Shown piece after piece: positions 17,154 to 29,554 of a DNA stretch of 64,000 bases (positions are counted from its first letter, which is position 1; the number at the start of each line of letters is the position of its first letter). The stretch spans positions 524,139-588,138 of the forward strand of contig NZ_MPOH02000009.1 of NCBI RefSeq assembly GCF_001896135.2, read 5' to 3'. The notes under the pieces were generated by a model. It saw nothing but the letters and a program-made list of their open reading frames with translations. It searched no databases and had not been told where the DNA came from. The position numbers and the translations under genes were made by a program. This stretch comes from Streptomyces phaeoluteigriseus. GTDB lineage: Bacteria > Actinomycetota > Actinomycetes > Streptomycetales > Streptomycetaceae.

Positions 17154-17960
17154 TCAGGCGGAGGCGGACTCCTGCGCAGCAGGGCCGTCAGCGGCCACCA
17201 CGGCCTGAGCCGCCTTGGCACGCTCGTCCGCCTCGGCCCGGATGGACCTCCACGCGGACTCGGCGGCCTGCTGCTCCGCCTCCTTCTTGCTGCGGCCGGT
17301 GCCGGTGCCGTACGAGACGCCTCCGACGCGGGCGGCAGCAGTGAAGACCTTCTCGTGATCGGGACCGGTCTCCGTGACCAGGTACTCGGGCACGCCGAGC
17401 CCTTCGGTCGCGGTGAGTTCCTGGAGACTGGTCTTCCAGTCCAGACCGGCACCGAGGTTCGAGGACTTCTCGATCAGCGGGTCGAACAGGCGGTGCACCA
17501 GTTCGGAGGCCGCGTCGAGGCCCTGGTCGAGATAGACCGCACCGATCACCGCTTCAAGGGTGTCGGCGAGGATGGACGCCTTGTCCCGGCCGCCCGTGCC
17601 CTCTTCACCCCGGCCGAGCCGGATGAAGGAGCCCAGGTCGAGGCCACGACCGACCTCCGCCAGCGCACGCGAGTTGACCACCGCGGCCCGCAACTTGGCC
17701 AGTTGGCCTTCGGGCAGGTCGGGGTGGGTGCGGTACAGCGTGTCCGTGACGACGAGGCCGAGCACGGAGTCCCCGAGGAACTCCAGCCGCTCGTTCGTCG
17801 GCAGACCGCCGTTCTCGTACGCGTAGGAGCGGTGGGTCAGCGCACGCACCAGAAGGGCGGACTCGAGCTGGTAGCCGAGCCGCCCTTCCAGAAGCGTGTG
17901 GGACGAGGCCGTGTTCTCCGCCTTTTTCTTGGCGACTGAATCCGCCTTGGCGTCAGACAT
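17154..17960 (-). CDS. rnc: Ribonuclease III
   Basis: Double-strand-specific endoribonuclease for rRNA and mRNA processing; the S. coelicolor homologue is the antibiotic regulator AbsB. ATG 17960 (MSDAKADS) gives 268 residues. The RNase III signature [14 protein letters not shown] and the catalytic acidic [16 protein letters not shown] are present, followed by a double-stranded RNA-binding domain ([12 protein letters not shown]... [16 protein letters not shown]) and an Ala-rich tail. It follows rpmF closely. Confidence 0.97.
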   Translation of the reverse strand: MSDAKADSVAKKKAENTASSHTLLEGRLGYQLESALLVRALTHRSYAYENGGLPTNERLEFLGDSVLGLVVTDTLYRTHPDLPEGQLAKLRAAVVNSRALAEVGRGLDLGSFIRLGRGEEGTGGRDKASILADTLEAVIGAVYLDQGLDAASELVHRLFDPLIEKSSNLGAGLDWKTSLQELTATEGLGVPEYLVTETGPDHEKVFTAAARVGGVSYGTGTGRSKKEAEQQAAESAWRSIRAEADERAKAAQAVVAADGPAAQESASA

Positions 17961-17979
17961 GAAGCCTCTCACCAGCCGC

Positions 17980-18153
17980 TCAGACCTCGAGGACCTGGCG
18001 CTTGTTATAGGTGCCGCAAGACGGGCACGCGATGTGCTGCAGCTTGGGCTCGTGGCAGCGCTCGCACGCGACCAGGTTGGGGACCGCAGCCTTCCACTGC
18101 GACCGGCGGTGGCGCGTGTTGCTGCGCGACATCTTCCGCTTCGGAACAGCCAC
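17980..18153 (-). CDS. rpmF: Ribosomal protein bL32
   Basis: 57-residue large-subunit protein ([19 protein letters not shown]...). GTG 18153 is the start. The zinc-binding CERCHEP and [11 protein letters not shown] pairs are intact, so this is the C+ (zinc) form. It lies two bases downstream of the DUF177 gene, the standard yceD-rpmF arrangement, and about 20 bases before rnc. Confidence 0.97.
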   Translation of the reverse strand: MAVPKRKMSRSNTRHRRSQWKAAVPNLVACERCHEPKLQHIACPSCGTYNKRQVLEV

Positions 18154-18155
18154 GG

Positions 18156-18809
18156 CTACTTCTCCTGCTTCTCGGCGGCGCGTGCTGATCGAGGCGCTTC
18201 GCCGCTCATCTCGTCCTTCTCGCCGTCTTCAGGTGAACCGGCGAGTCCCTGCAGTGCCGCCCAACGGATGTCGACGGCGTCGTGGTGGTGGTCCGGGGCG
18301 TCCGCCAGCCGCACTCCGCATTCGGAGCACAGACCGGGACAGTCGTCCTGGCACACCGGCTGCATCGGCAGTGCGAGCACCACCGCATCACGCAGCACCG
18401 GCTCGAGGTCGAACAAGCCGTCCTCGAGAAAGAGCCTGTCCTCGTCTTCCTCGGCGTCGTCGGCCGGTTCCGCCTTCACGCGGCCCCGGTCGTCGGCGTC
18501 AGGGTACGAAAACATCTCCTGGAAGTCCGCTTCGAGCTCCAGCTCGACCGGCTCCAGACACCTTACGCACTCCCCCTCGGCCTGCGCACGGGCGGTGCCT
18601 GTGACAAGCACGCCGTCCATGACCGACTCGAGTCGGAGTTCCAGCTTCACCGGGGCGCCTTCCGGCACTCCGATGACCCCTTGGATCCCGAGATCCGCGG
18701 GGGCTTCGATCTCACGGGACAGGCGCTGGAGCGCGCCAGGACGCCGCCCCAGCTCGTGTGTGTCGAACACGAGAGGATTGCGGTGGTCGAGGCGGGCGTT
18801 CAGGGCCAT
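18156..18809 (-). CDS. YceD/DUF177-family protein
   Basis: 217-residue member of the DUF177 family, encoded immediately before rpmF in most bacteria and linked to 23S rRNA/large-subunit assembly. Two cysteine sets are visible: [14 protein letters not shown] (about residue 80) and [16 protein letters not shown] (about residue 155), the latter probably binding a metal. The acidic middle and C-terminal tail are disordered. Start ATG 18809. Confidence 0.9.
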   Translation of the reverse strand: MALNARLDHRNPLVFDTHELGRRPGALQRLSREIEAPADLGIQGVIGVPEGAPVKLELRLESVMDGVLVTGTARAQAEGECVRCLEPVELELEADFQEMFSYPDADDRGRVKAEPADDAEEDEDRLFLEDGLFDLEPVLRDAVVLALPMQPVCQDDCPGLCSECGVRLADAPDHHHDAVDIRWAALQGLAGSPEDGEKDEMSGEAPRSARAAEKQEK

Positions 18810-19023
18810 TCCTGCTTTCGATCTTCCGTGCTGTGGGGGCCGCCGCCCTCAGGTGTTGCGGGCAGCAGCGATCGCGGACCTACACGCGAACGAAGAGCCA
18901 GGATACTGGAGCATTCGCCCACAGCCCAATCCGGGTCCGGGGACCCCACCAAGGGCCCCGTCACGGACCCCGCCTCGACCCCTGTTCCGGACCTCGTCCA
19001 GGACAACGGCTCGGGGCCGGCTC

Positions 19024-20123
19024 CTACAGTCCGCGGCCCTGTTCGTAGGCGCGCAGCTGCTCGGCGCTGATCATGCCGGTGTCGAACAGGCTGGTCTCGT
19101 CGAGGGAGTACCCCGGCTGCTCCTGCTGGGGCGTCTGAGGCGCCTGGGGCTGCTGCTGCCCGGCCTGCTGCGGGTCGTACGGCGCCTGCTGGGTGTCGTA
19201 GCCCTGGTACGCGTACGGGTCGGCCTGCTGGTAGCCGTAGGCATCCTGCTGCTGGCCGTAGCCCTGCTGGTAGCCGCCGCCGTACGGGTCCGGCTGCTGC
19301 TGGAAGGGGGTCCCTTCCGGTCGGGCGAAGTCGAGACCGGCGGCGTACGCCTCCTGCGGCTGCTCGTACGACCGCTGGGCCGGCTGCTCGGCCGGGGTCT
19401 CCTGCTCGGTGAGGGTGACCAGGTCGGCGAGGTAGTCGGCGTCGGAGGAGTGCTGGAAGGTCGTGTGGTCGTCGGCGAGGCCGCTGAGGTCGTCGCTGGC
19501 GATCCGGCCGTGCAGCTTCTGCCGGCCGCGGCCGACGGCGTCCAGGGTCTTGGCGAGGACGCCTCGAAGGCGCCGAGCTTGACGTCGACGTAGGCGTCGG
19601 CGTCGCGGCGCAGGGTCTCGGGGTCGTGACTGCGCTCGGGGGCGTCCTCGTCCGCGTAGCCCTGCTCGTCGACGCCGGGGCCGGTACCGAGGAGCTTCTC
19701 GCGGCCGCGGCCGACGGAGCCCAGGGTCTTGGTGAGGACGACCTCGAAGTTGGCGAGCTTGGAGTCGACGTAGTCGTCGGCCTCGGCGCGGATGTCCTCG
19801 GCCTCCTTGCGGGCCTCGGCCAGGATGCGGTCGGCCTCTGCCTGGGCGCGACGGGCGATCTCGGTGTCGGAGATCAGGGAGCCGCGCTCGGCGTGCGCGG
19901 TGGAGATGATCCGGTCGGCCTCCTGGCGGGCCTGCTCGACCATCTGCTCGCGGCCGCCGATCAGCTCCCGGGCCTGGGCGAGGGAGTCGGGCAGGGCCGC
20001 GCGCACCTCTTCGAGCAGGGCGAGCAGTTCGGCGCGGTTGACCACGCACGAAGCCGACATCGGCATCGACCGGGCACTGGAGACCGCCGTGACGATCTCG
20101 TCGAGCTTCTTCTGCACGTCCAC
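19024..20123 (-). pseudogene. DivIVA-like coiled-coil protein (frameshifted as written)
   Basis: Coiled-coil cell-division-initiation-type protein found next to coaD in streptomycetes. The start is GTG 20123 (MDVQKKLDEIVTAVSSARS). A long Ala/Glu/Arg helix follows (EQARQEADRIISTAHAERG..., ILAEARKEAEDIRAEAD). A duplicated motif, DSKLANFEVVLTKTLGSVGRGREKL and DVKLGAFEA-VLAKTLDAVGRGRQKL, spans the lesion. The tail is Gln/Tyr/Pro-rich and low-complexity. The frame breaks at about 19558-19566. Inserting one base joins the two halves into 366 residues and restores the second copy of the repeat, strong evidence for a missing base. Function is inferred only: a cytoskeletal or polar scaffold. Confidence 0.75.
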
Positions 20124-20222
20124 CGGTTGCTCGCCACTCTCTACAGCTGTGTTGGAGACGGACGGAACGACTGTACGGCCATGAGGTGTCCGGCGGACAC
20201 CGGGTGACGGGCCGTCAGGTCC

Positions 20223-21347
<1,125 letters not shown>

Positions 21348-21422
21348 TCATTGTGGCTGGTCGCGCACACCCGGCGATAGCCGCATAAGGATTACCGCCC
21401 CGCGCTCCCGAGGCCGTCCGGC

Positions 21423-24400
21423 TCACCCCTTTTCCAGATACTGCTCCCTCTCCTCGTCCAGCAGGGCGTCCAGCGCCGTCCGCAGGCCGGGGAGTCCGGT
21501 CAGTTCCGGGTCCGAGGCGACGATCGCCGCCGCCTCTTCCCGCGCCTCCGCGATGATCTCCTCGTCCTCGATGACGGCGAGTACCCGCAGGCTGGTGCGG
21601 GCGCCGGACTGGGCCTGGCCCAGGACATCGCCCTCGCGGCGCTGTTCGAGGTCGATGCGGGACAGTTCGAAGCCGTCGAGGGTGGCGGCGACCGCGTCGA
21701 GGCGCTGACGGGCCGGGCTGGCCTCGGGCATCTCGGTGACGAGGAGGCAGAGCCCGGGAGCCGAGCCGCGGCCGACCCGGCCGCGCAGCTGGTGCAGCTG
21801 GGAGACGCCGAAGCGGTCGGCGTCCATGATCACCATCGCGGTGGCGTTCGGCACGTTGACCCCGACCTCGATGACGGTCGTGGCGACCAGGACGTCGGTG
21901 TCCCCCGCGGCGAAGCGCCGCATCACGGCGTCCTTGTCGTCGGGAGGCATACGGCCGTGCAGCACCTCGACCCTGAGTCCCTGGAGCGGGCCCCGGGCGA
22001 GCTGGTCGGCCACCTCCAGGACGGCGAGCGGCGGGCGCTTCTCGGCCTCGCCCTCCGGGGCCTTCTTCCCGGCCTTCCCGGGGGCGTCCTCCTCGTCACC
22101 GATGCGGGGGCAGACCACGTACGCCTGGTGGCCGCCCTCGACCTCCTCGCGGACCCGGTCCCAGGCGCGGGCCAGGAAGTGCGGTTTGTCGGCGGCGGGG
22201 ACGACGTGGCTGGCGATGGGGGAACGGCCGGCCGGGAGCTGGTCCAGGACGGAGGTCTCCAGGTCGCCGAAGACCGTCATGGCGACCGTGCGCGGAATGG
22301 GCGTGGCGGTCATGACCAGGAGGTGCGGAGGCTGTTTGCCCTTGCCGCGCAGGGCGTCCCGCTGCTCCACGCCGAACCGGTGCTGCTCGTCGACCACGAC
22401 CAGCCCCAGATCGTGGAACTGCACCTTGTCCTCGATCAGCGCGTGCGTGCCGATGACGATGCCGGCCTCGCCGGTGACGAGGTCGAGCAGCGCCTGCCGC
22501 CGCCCGGCGGCCCCCATCGACCCGGTGAGCAGGACGACCTTGGTGGCGTCCTCGACCCCGCCCAGCATCCCGCCCTCGGCCAGGTTCCCCATCATCTCCA
22601 CGACGGACCGGTGGTGCTGCTGGGCGAGCACCTCGGTGGGCGCGAGCATGGCGGCCTGCCCGCCCGCGTCGACGACGGCGAGCATGGCGCGCAGGGCCAC
22701 CATGGTGTTGTGCGTCACCGTGAAGTTGTCGGTGACGTAGGCCCGGCTCGGGTGGGCGACGCTGATGCACTGGACCGGCTTGCGTCCGACGTACTCGACG
22801 GCGCGGATTCCACGTCGGAAGGTGTCGCCCTCCGGGCGGGGGCGTACCAGGTTCGCCTTGCGGGTCAGCCGGAACGGTGGGTACCGCGCGGGCAGGGACA
22901 CATGGACGTCGAAGGCGGCCGGCTTCGGCGACACCCTCGCAAGGCCGCCCAGGGAACGCACGATCCACGCGACGTCGTGCGCGAGCCTGGGCGACGCCGA
23001 ACGGAACGAGACGCTCGTGCCGTCCGCGTGGACGGTGCCGTCCGTGTCCAGGAGGCCTTGCAGCAGGGCGAGACGGTTCTTGACGGAGGTGTTCTTGAAC
23101 TCGTCCGGGACGAACCTCCCGCGCGCGGGGAGGCCCCACAGGTTCAGCTCCCGCAGGGCCGGGATCACGGCATCGCGGGTCCCGGGGCCGATCGTGGTCA
23201 GCCGGATGTCGTCGGGGGACGGGCCGTCCCCGAGGAACAGGCCGAACAGGTAGGGGTCCAGTGGCGGTCCCGAGTCGTCGCCGATGTCGACCGGTGTCGC
23301 CGCCGGGATGTACCACTTGGCGGATCCGTCCGCCTCGGACGTGTCCAGCCGGATGTCGCGGGTCGTCATGACCCGGGGAGCCTGTCCGCCGTGCCGACCG
23401 CGGCCCGCGCCGACGATCCAGAGGTGTTCGTCGTCGCACTCGACGGAACTGCCGTCGGACAGGACCAGGCGCCAGACGTCGCGCTCCCCTTGGGGGAAGA
23501 CACCGTCGATGAGCGCGATCTCGCCGTCCGGCACGACGATCTCGTCGCCCACCGCCACATCCCCCATACGCCGGAAACCGGCCGGGGTGAGCACGAGTGA
23601 GTCGAGTGGCTGGGCCTTGCCCGAACCGACCTCACCCTGGAGCAGCCGGTGCATCGGGTGGCTCGTGGCCAGGTCGTCGAAGATCTCCTTCGAGACCTTC
23701 TGCTGGCCCTCGGTGAGGGTGAAGGGGAGCCGGTCGTCGAAGGCGGAGAGCAGGCCGTCGGGGGCGGGCTTGCGGGGGACGGCCGGGAGCTGGGCGTCGG
23801 CGTGGCGTCGGCGGGCCAGGGCGACCTGGAGGACGAAGGCCTCGTCCCACTTCAGGCGGGCGCGGGCGTCCTCGATGTCGGCCTTGGTGTGCGGGCGGTG
23901 GATCTTGAGGAGTGCCTCGGGCAGCGAGACCAGGCCGCGGCCTCGCGCAGGGAGTCCGGGAGCGGGTCGACGGCTTCCCGGGCGCTCGGCAGGACCGTCT
24001 GGATCGCCTTGCCGATCTTCCAGGACTCGAGTTTGGCGGTCGCCGGGTAGATCGGGATGAGCGCGCCCGCCCAGGTCTCGACGGTCTCGTCGGTGTCGCT
24101 GCGCAGCAGCTCGTAGGCCGGATGGGCCAGCTGGAGGCGGCGGTTGAAGAGGGACACCTTGCCGGAGAACATCGCGCGGGTGCCGGGCAGGAGTTCCTTG
24201 TGGGGTTTGTGCACGCCGTTGCCGAAGAAGACCAGCTGGAGACGGCCGCTGCCGTCCGTGATGGTGACCTCCAGGCGCTGGCCCTTGCCGCGGGGGGCCT
24301 TGGACGAGGCGAAGGTGTGCAGGCGGGCGTCGGCGACCTGGGCGACCACGGTGACGTGCTCGTCCATCGGCAGGTCGGCGAGGTGCGTGAGCTGGCCGCG

Positions 24401-24535
24401 CTCCTCGTATCTGCGCGGGTAGTGGTGCAGAAGGTCGCCGACGGTGTGCAGGCCGAGGTGCTCGGCCATCACCTTCGCGGTCGGTGGGCCAAGCACCTTT
24501 TTGAGCGGTTCTTCGAGCGCGGGCACGAGATCCAT
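21423..24535 (-). pseudogene. recG: ATP-dependent DNA helicase RecG with in-frame intein (1-nt frameshift near N-terminal third)
   Basis: Branch-migration helicase that reverses stalled forks. ATG 24535 (MDLVPALEEPL) opens the wedge/OB domain (DLPMDEHVTVVAQVADA..., ITDGSGRLQLVFFG). The frame breaks at about 23936-23943, where ...DPLPDSLRE must continue as RGLVSLPEALLKIHRPHT. One restored G fixes it. The helicase core has Walker A GSGK/T split by the intein (22707-23615), then VVDEQHRFGVEQR (motif II), MTATPIPRT (III) and LRGRVGRG (VI). After frame repair and splicing the protein is about 734 residues, normal for RecG. It heads the minus-strand recG-rsmD-coaD group. Confidence 0.9.
22707..23615 (-). 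mobile_element. Class 3 intein with LAGLIDADG motifs in RecG Walker A
   Basis: 303 residues inserted between Lys and Thr of GEVGSGK/TMVAL. Residue 1 is Ala (not Cys/Ser), and the end is VTHN with Thr as +1 residue. Block B is DDEHLWIV (His64, Trp66), block F is VQCISV (Cys283) and the +1 residue is Thr. This Trp-Cys-Thr set is the class 3 signature, in which Cys283 rather than residue 1 attacks the N-terminal splice site. Endonuclease blocks are LFGLFLGDG (123-131, Asp130) and LLQGLLDTDG (184-193, Asp192), both with catalytic Asp, so homing may be active. Codon usage matches the host. Splicing is required for helicase activity. Confidence 0.93.
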
Positions 24536-24702
24536 TGCACACCACCCCACTGACATTGCCGTATACGTATCCCGAAACCCCTGGTCAGGCGGCTCGTTCC
24601 GGCTCTAGGATGGCGCGCTCCGGCCATCCCCCGCGGTCACCGCCCCACCGGGACCGCCCGACCCCGCGCCGTCGACCCTCCCCAAGCCGCGGCGCTGCAG
24701 CG

Positions 24703-26547
24703 ATGGACTCCCAGACCTCACCGTCATCCCAGGCATCACCGTCACCTCACACGTTCCAGGTCGACCTGCGTGGCCTGGTGGACCTCCTGTCCCATCACCT
24801 CTACTCCAGCCCCAGGGTCTATCTGCGCGAACTGCTCCAGAACGCCGTGGACGCCATCACCGCCCGTCGGGCGGAGGAGCCCGGTGCCCCGGCGCGGGTG
24901 CGGCTGTTCGCCTCGGACGGGGAGCTGCGGGTGGAGGACTCCGGTGTCGGGCTCACCGAGTCCGACCTGCACAGCCTGCTGGCCACCATCGGACGCAGTT
25001 CCAAGCGGGCGGACGGGCTGCAGGAGGCCCGCTCCGACTTCCTCGGGCAGTTCGGCATCGGGCTGCTGGCCTGCTTCGTGGTCGCCGAGCGGATACGCGT
25101 GGTCAGCCGCAGTGCCCGTACGCCCGGCGCGCCGCCGGTGGAGTGGACGGCCCGCGACGACGGTTCGTACACCGTGCGGACGCTGCCCCACGACGCGCGC
25201 CCCGAGCCGGGCACTACCGTGCACCTGGTGGCGCGGGCCGGTGCCGCGGAGTGGCTCACCGAGCGGCGGGTCCTGCAACTGGCGCGCGACTTCGGCTCGC
25301 TGCTGCCCTACGACGTCAGGGTCGGCGAGGAGGCGGTCACCGATCTGCCGGCGCCCTGGGACCGGCCGTACGCCTCTCCCGCGAACCGGCGCGTCGCGCT
25401 GGCCCGGCACTGTCACGAGCTGTTCGGGTTCACGCCCTTGGACTCGGTCGACCTGAACGTTCCGCTGGCGGGGATCCGCGGGGTGGCGTACGTGCTGCCG
25501 GCCGCGGTCAGTCCGGCCCAGCGGGCGGGTCACCGCGTGCACCTGAAGGGGATGCTGCTCACCGACCGGGCCGAACAGCTGCTGCCCGACTGGGCGTTCT
25601 TCGTGCGCTGTGTCCTGGACACCGACAGCCTGCGGCCCACGGCCTCGCGCGAGTCGCTGTACGAGGACGAGACGCTGGCGGCGGTACGGGAGGCGCTGGG
25701 CGAGCGGATCCGGGCGTGGCTGACGGGGCTGGCCGCCGGGGATCCGGAGCGGCTGGCGGCGTTCCTGGCGGTGCACCACCTGGGGGTGAAGTCCCTGGCG
25801 CGGCACGACGAGGAGATGCTGCGGACGATGCTGCCGTGGCTGCCGTTCGAGACGACCGACGGGCGGCTGTCGCTGGAGGAGTTCGCGCAGCGGCATCCGG
25901 TGGTGCACTTCACGCGGACCGTGGAGGAGTACCGGCAGGTCGCGCCGATCGCGTCCGCGCAGGGCGTCGGCGTCGTCAACGGCGGTTACACGTACGACAG
26001 CGAGCTGGTCGAGGCGCTGCCGTCGGTGCGGCCGGGGACGGTGGTCGCCGAGCTGGACGCGGACACCGTGACCGCGCACCTGGACGCCGTGGACGCGGCG
26101 GAGGAGCTGGCGCTGTCGGGTTTCCTGGCGGCCGCGCGGGCGAAGCTCGACCCGCTGGGCTGTGACGTCGTCCTGCGCGCCTTCCACCCGCTGTCGGTGC
26201 CCGCCCTGCACCTGGACGACCGGGCGGCCCGGCACGAACAGGCGCGGGCCGACGCCGAGTCGCGGGCCGACGACCTGTGGGCGGGCATCCTGGGCTCGCT
26301 GCGCGGCAGCGCCCCGCGCGCGCGTCTGGTGCTCAACCATCTCAACCCGCTGATCCGGCGGATCAGTTCCTTGCGGGACGCCGAGCTGATAGGCACCGCC
26401 ACGGAGTCGCTGTACGGGCAGGCGCTGCTGATGGCGCAGCGGCCGCTGCGGCCGGCGGACTCCGCGCTTTTGAACCGGGCGTTCATCGGCCTGCTGGAGT
26501 GGGCCACGCACGGGGAAGCCACACCTGAGGAGGACGGCCGGCGATGA
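24703..26547 (+). CDS. Divergent Hsp90-family ATPase
   Basis: 614-residue HtpG-like protein with a GHKL (Bergerat) N-terminal ATPase. ATG 24703 starts a short disordered leader. Motifs are YLRELLQNAVDAI (Glu43, Asn47, Asp50), DSGVGL (79-84) and GQFGIGLLACF (115-125), matching the Hsp90 N-box, G1 and G2 with substitutions typical of a divergent branch. A middle-domain segment (VHLKGMLLTDRAEQLLPDWAFFVRCVLDTDSLRPTASRE) carries the conserved arginine region. Its last codons overlap the next gene by ATGA, so the two are translationally coupled. It is divergent from recG. Confidence 0.88.
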   Translation: MDSQTSPSSQASPSPHTFQVDLRGLVDLLSHHLYSSPRVYLRELLQNAVDAITARRAEEPGAPARVRLFASDGELRVEDSGVGLTESDLHSLLATIGRSSKRADGLQEARSDFLGQFGIGLLACFVVAERIRVVSRSARTPGAPPVEWTARDDGSYTVRTLPHDARPEPGTTVHLVARAGAAEWLTERRVLQLARDFGSLLPYDVRVGEEAVTDLPAPWDRPYASPANRRVALARHCHELFGFTPLDSVDLNVPLAGIRGVAYVLPAAVSPAQRAGHRVHLKGMLLTDRAEQLLPDWAFFVRCVLDTDSLRPTASRESLYEDETLAAVREALGERIRAWLTGLAAGDPERLAAFLAVHHLGVKSLARHDEEMLRTMLPWLPFETTDGRLSLEEFAQRHPVVHFTRTVEEYRQVAPIASAQGVGVVNGGYTYDSELVEALPSVRPGTVVAELDADTVTAHLDAVDAAEELALSGFLAAARAKLDPLGCDVVLRAFHPLSVPALHLDDRAARHEQARADAESRADDLWAGILGSLRGSAPRARLVLNHLNPLIRRISSLRDAELIGTATESLYGQALLMAQRPLRPADSALLNRAFIGLLEWATHGEATPEEDGRR

Positions 26548-29503
26548 CCGCGATCACGGACTTCGACTCCCTGCGCCGGGCGATGGCGGAGAACGGCGAG
26601 CAGCCGGAGGGCCCGGCCCGCAACGCGCGCGCGGAACTGCTGCTGGCGGAGGCCGAGAAGCTGAACATCCCGCTCGCCGTGATCGAGGCGCTCGGACACC
26701 AGCTGAAGGTCTACAACTACAGCTCCGAGAAGGACAGGATGTTCGTCCCGTTCGCGCGTCTGCTGCGCATGTGGGACGAGCGGCCCGAGGACTTCGACGC
26801 GCACGAGACGCACTCGCTGCACTGGGTCTTCAAGTGGATGTCGGCCGGCATGCTCGACCAGCCGCACATTCCGCTGGCGTCGGTGGAGAAGTGGCTCGGC
26901 GAGATGGAGCACCGCTACCGGCTCGCCGGGCACTCCGAGCGGGCCGTGCGCAGCGCGGAGTTCAGTGTGGCCGCTCATGTCGGGGACGAGGAGCGGGCGG
27001 AGCGGGCGTTCGCCGCCTGGCTGGCCGCGGACCGCGACAGCATGGCCGACTGCCACGCGTGCGAGTTGCAGGGGCAGGGCTGGTGGCGGGCCGAGCGGGG
27101 TCGGGACGCCGAGGCCCTGGAGCTGTGGGCGCCCGTGCTGGAGGGCGCGTACACGTGCGCGCACGAGCCGCACAACGCGCTCGCGTCGTCCCTGCTGCCG
27201 CTGCTGCGGCTGGGCCGCGTGGAGGAGGCGCGCGCGCATCACCTGCGTGGTTTCCGGCTGGTGCGGGCGATGGAGAGCATGCGGGGCGCGTACGCCGACC
27301 ATGTGGAGTTCTGCGCGCTGACCGGGAACGAGGCGCGGGGTCTGGAGCTGCTCGCGGAGCGCCCGGCGTACTTCACGGACGAGGGGCAGCCGCGCAGCAG
27401 GCTGGACTTCCTGAGTGTGGTCGTGCTGCTCATGGAGCGGCTGTCCGTGCTGGGCCTGGGCGGGCAGCAGGTGCCCGGGCCGGCCGGGCGGGTGTGGACG
27501 GCGGCGGATCTGGCCGTCCACGCGCGCGGGGAGGCGCTCGCGCTGGCCGAGCGGTTCGACGCGCGCAACGGCACGTCGCACATCAGTGAGCGGGCACGCG
27601 CGCGGATGGCGCAGGAGCCGCTGGTGGAGCGGCTTCCGCTGGGCGTGCGGGCGGTACGGCCGCCGGCCCACGCGCTCGCTCCGCCGGCCCCGCCCGCTGC
27701 CGCCGAGGACGCGGGGGCGCCGGATCTGGCCGCGTTGCTCGCCGAGGCGCGGCGGCTGTCGGACACGTTGCGCCCGCACGCCGTGGAGGCGTGGGCGGCG
27801 GTGGCGGTGGCCGCCGAGGGGCCGAGCTGGACCCGCGCGACCGCGCGGAGATCGCCGACCACCAGGCGATGGCGCTGGGCCCGGAGGGTGCCGAAACGTT
27901 CGAGCAGGCGGCCGGGCTGTACGCGGAGGCGGGCGACCCCGGTGAGGCTCTGGCGGCACACGCGCGCGGGGCCTACGTCCGCGCGCTCGCCGGCGAGATC
28001 GACGAGGCGCTGGCCGCGGTCGCCGAGCCGTACGACCGGGTTCTGGCCCTGTACGCCGAGGGCGGCACGGAGGTGCGGCAGGCGGCGGGGGTCCTCATGG
28101 GCCGGGCGCGGATCCTGATGCGGCGCGTCCACGAGGCGGACGGGCCCGTCGCCGAGCGGGTGCTGACGGAGGCCGAGGCGGCCGTACGGGAGCTGCTCGC
28201 GCTCGTCGGGGGGCGGGCCGGGGACGACGTACGGCTCGTCGCGCGGGTCGCCGAGGGGCACGCGATGCTGGCGGAACTGGCCACGCGCGCGGGTGACGCG
28301 GAGGCGGGCGCGGAACTGTTCGCGCGGGCCGCCTCGGAGTTCGTCGGGGCGGGGCTGCCCTGGTTCGCCGTGGAGTACGAGGCCAGGCTGGCGGGGCTCG
28401 CGCACCACCTGGGCGACATGGTGGAGGCGGAGCGGGCGCTGCGGGCGGCCCTGGAGCACGGTGGCCGGTTCCTGGAGCCGGTCGGGCGGGCGCAGTTGCA
28501 CCTCCAGCTCGCCGAGGTCGTCGGGGGCCGGGGGGAGGCGGACGAGGCCGCCGAGCACGCCCTGGAGGCGGCGCACTGGGCCGACGAGGCGGGCGAGGGC
28601 CCGACGCTCGGCGCGTGGGCGCGGCACCAGCTGGGCGGGTTCCTGGTGCGGCGGGGGCGGTGGGCCGAGGCCGCGGAGGTGCTGGAGTCGGCGCTGGCCG
28701 ACCTGACCGCCGAGACGCACGGCGACGGGACGGTCGTGCAGACGCAGTGGTGGCTCGGCGACTGCCTGAGCGAGCTGGGCGAGCACCGGGCCGCCGCCGA
28801 ACGCCGGTTGCAGGCCGCCGAGACCGCCCGGCACTGGCCCGAGCAGCACGACCACGCGACGCTGGCGCACCTGGCGGCCGAGTCACTCGGCCAGGCGGGG
28901 CTGCACGCCGAAGCGGATCAGGCGTACGCGCGCGCGGGCGACCTGTGGCGCTCCCTGGGCAACGTGCACGGGCTGGTGCGCTCCCTGAGGGCCCGCGCCT
29001 GGCTGGCGTTGCGCACCGAGGACGGCACGGACGCGGCGCGGGAGCTGATGGCGGGCGCCGTCGGGGAGTGCGCCGACGCGCTGGAGGTGGCGGACGACGA
29101 GGAGGCGCGCCTGCGGTTGGTCTTCGAGCTCGGGCACACGCACCGCCAGTTCGGTGACCTCCTGGCCCGCTCGGCCGCCGAGGACGCCGACGACGACTCG
29201 ATCCGTGCCGCCATGGAAGGGGCGCTGTCCCAGATGTCGGAGGCGGTCGCGGTGTTCGCCTCCCTCGGGGACGCAGCCCTGCCGCCGCGCACCGGCGCGG
29301 AGCTGGCCGCGGGCTGGCTGGAGGCCGACCTGGGGCGTCCCGCGCGGGCAGCGGCACGCGCGCGTGCCGTGCTCAGGGCGTACGCGGACGCGGAGACCGG
29401 CCCCGACTCCGAGGGCGGGGACGAGGAGACCGTACGGGCGCGGCGGGCGGAGGCGGAGCAGCTGCTTCAGGCGGCGGAGGAAGCGACGGCGGAACGGGGA
29501 TAG
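26544..29503 (+). pseudogene. Large TPR-repeat protein coupled to Hsp90-like ATPase (frameshifted as written)
   Basis: A 986-residue helical-repeat protein if one G is restored in the GGGG run at about 27817-27822 (frame 1 ends ...AVAVAAEG, frame 2 resumes AELDPRDRAEIADHQAMALGPEG). It consists of many TPR-like helix pairs, for example ERAFAAWLAADRDSMADCHACEL, FEQAAGLYAEAGDPGEALAAHARG and LAAESLGQAGLHAEADQAYARAG. There is no signal peptide or membrane segment. The start ATG overlaps the Hsp90-like stop (ATGA). TPR arrays often bind peptides or partner proteins, and here the obvious candidate partner is the coupled Hsp90-like ATPase. Confidence 0.82.
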
Positions 29504-29554
29504 CCGTGCACGGGTGGCGGTGCCGGACGGCGATCACCGCGTCCGGGACCGGCC

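Noticed and set aside
22707..23615. Insertion sequence inside recG
   Set aside because: The insert is in frame, without terminal repeats or transposase, and has intein splicing motifs.
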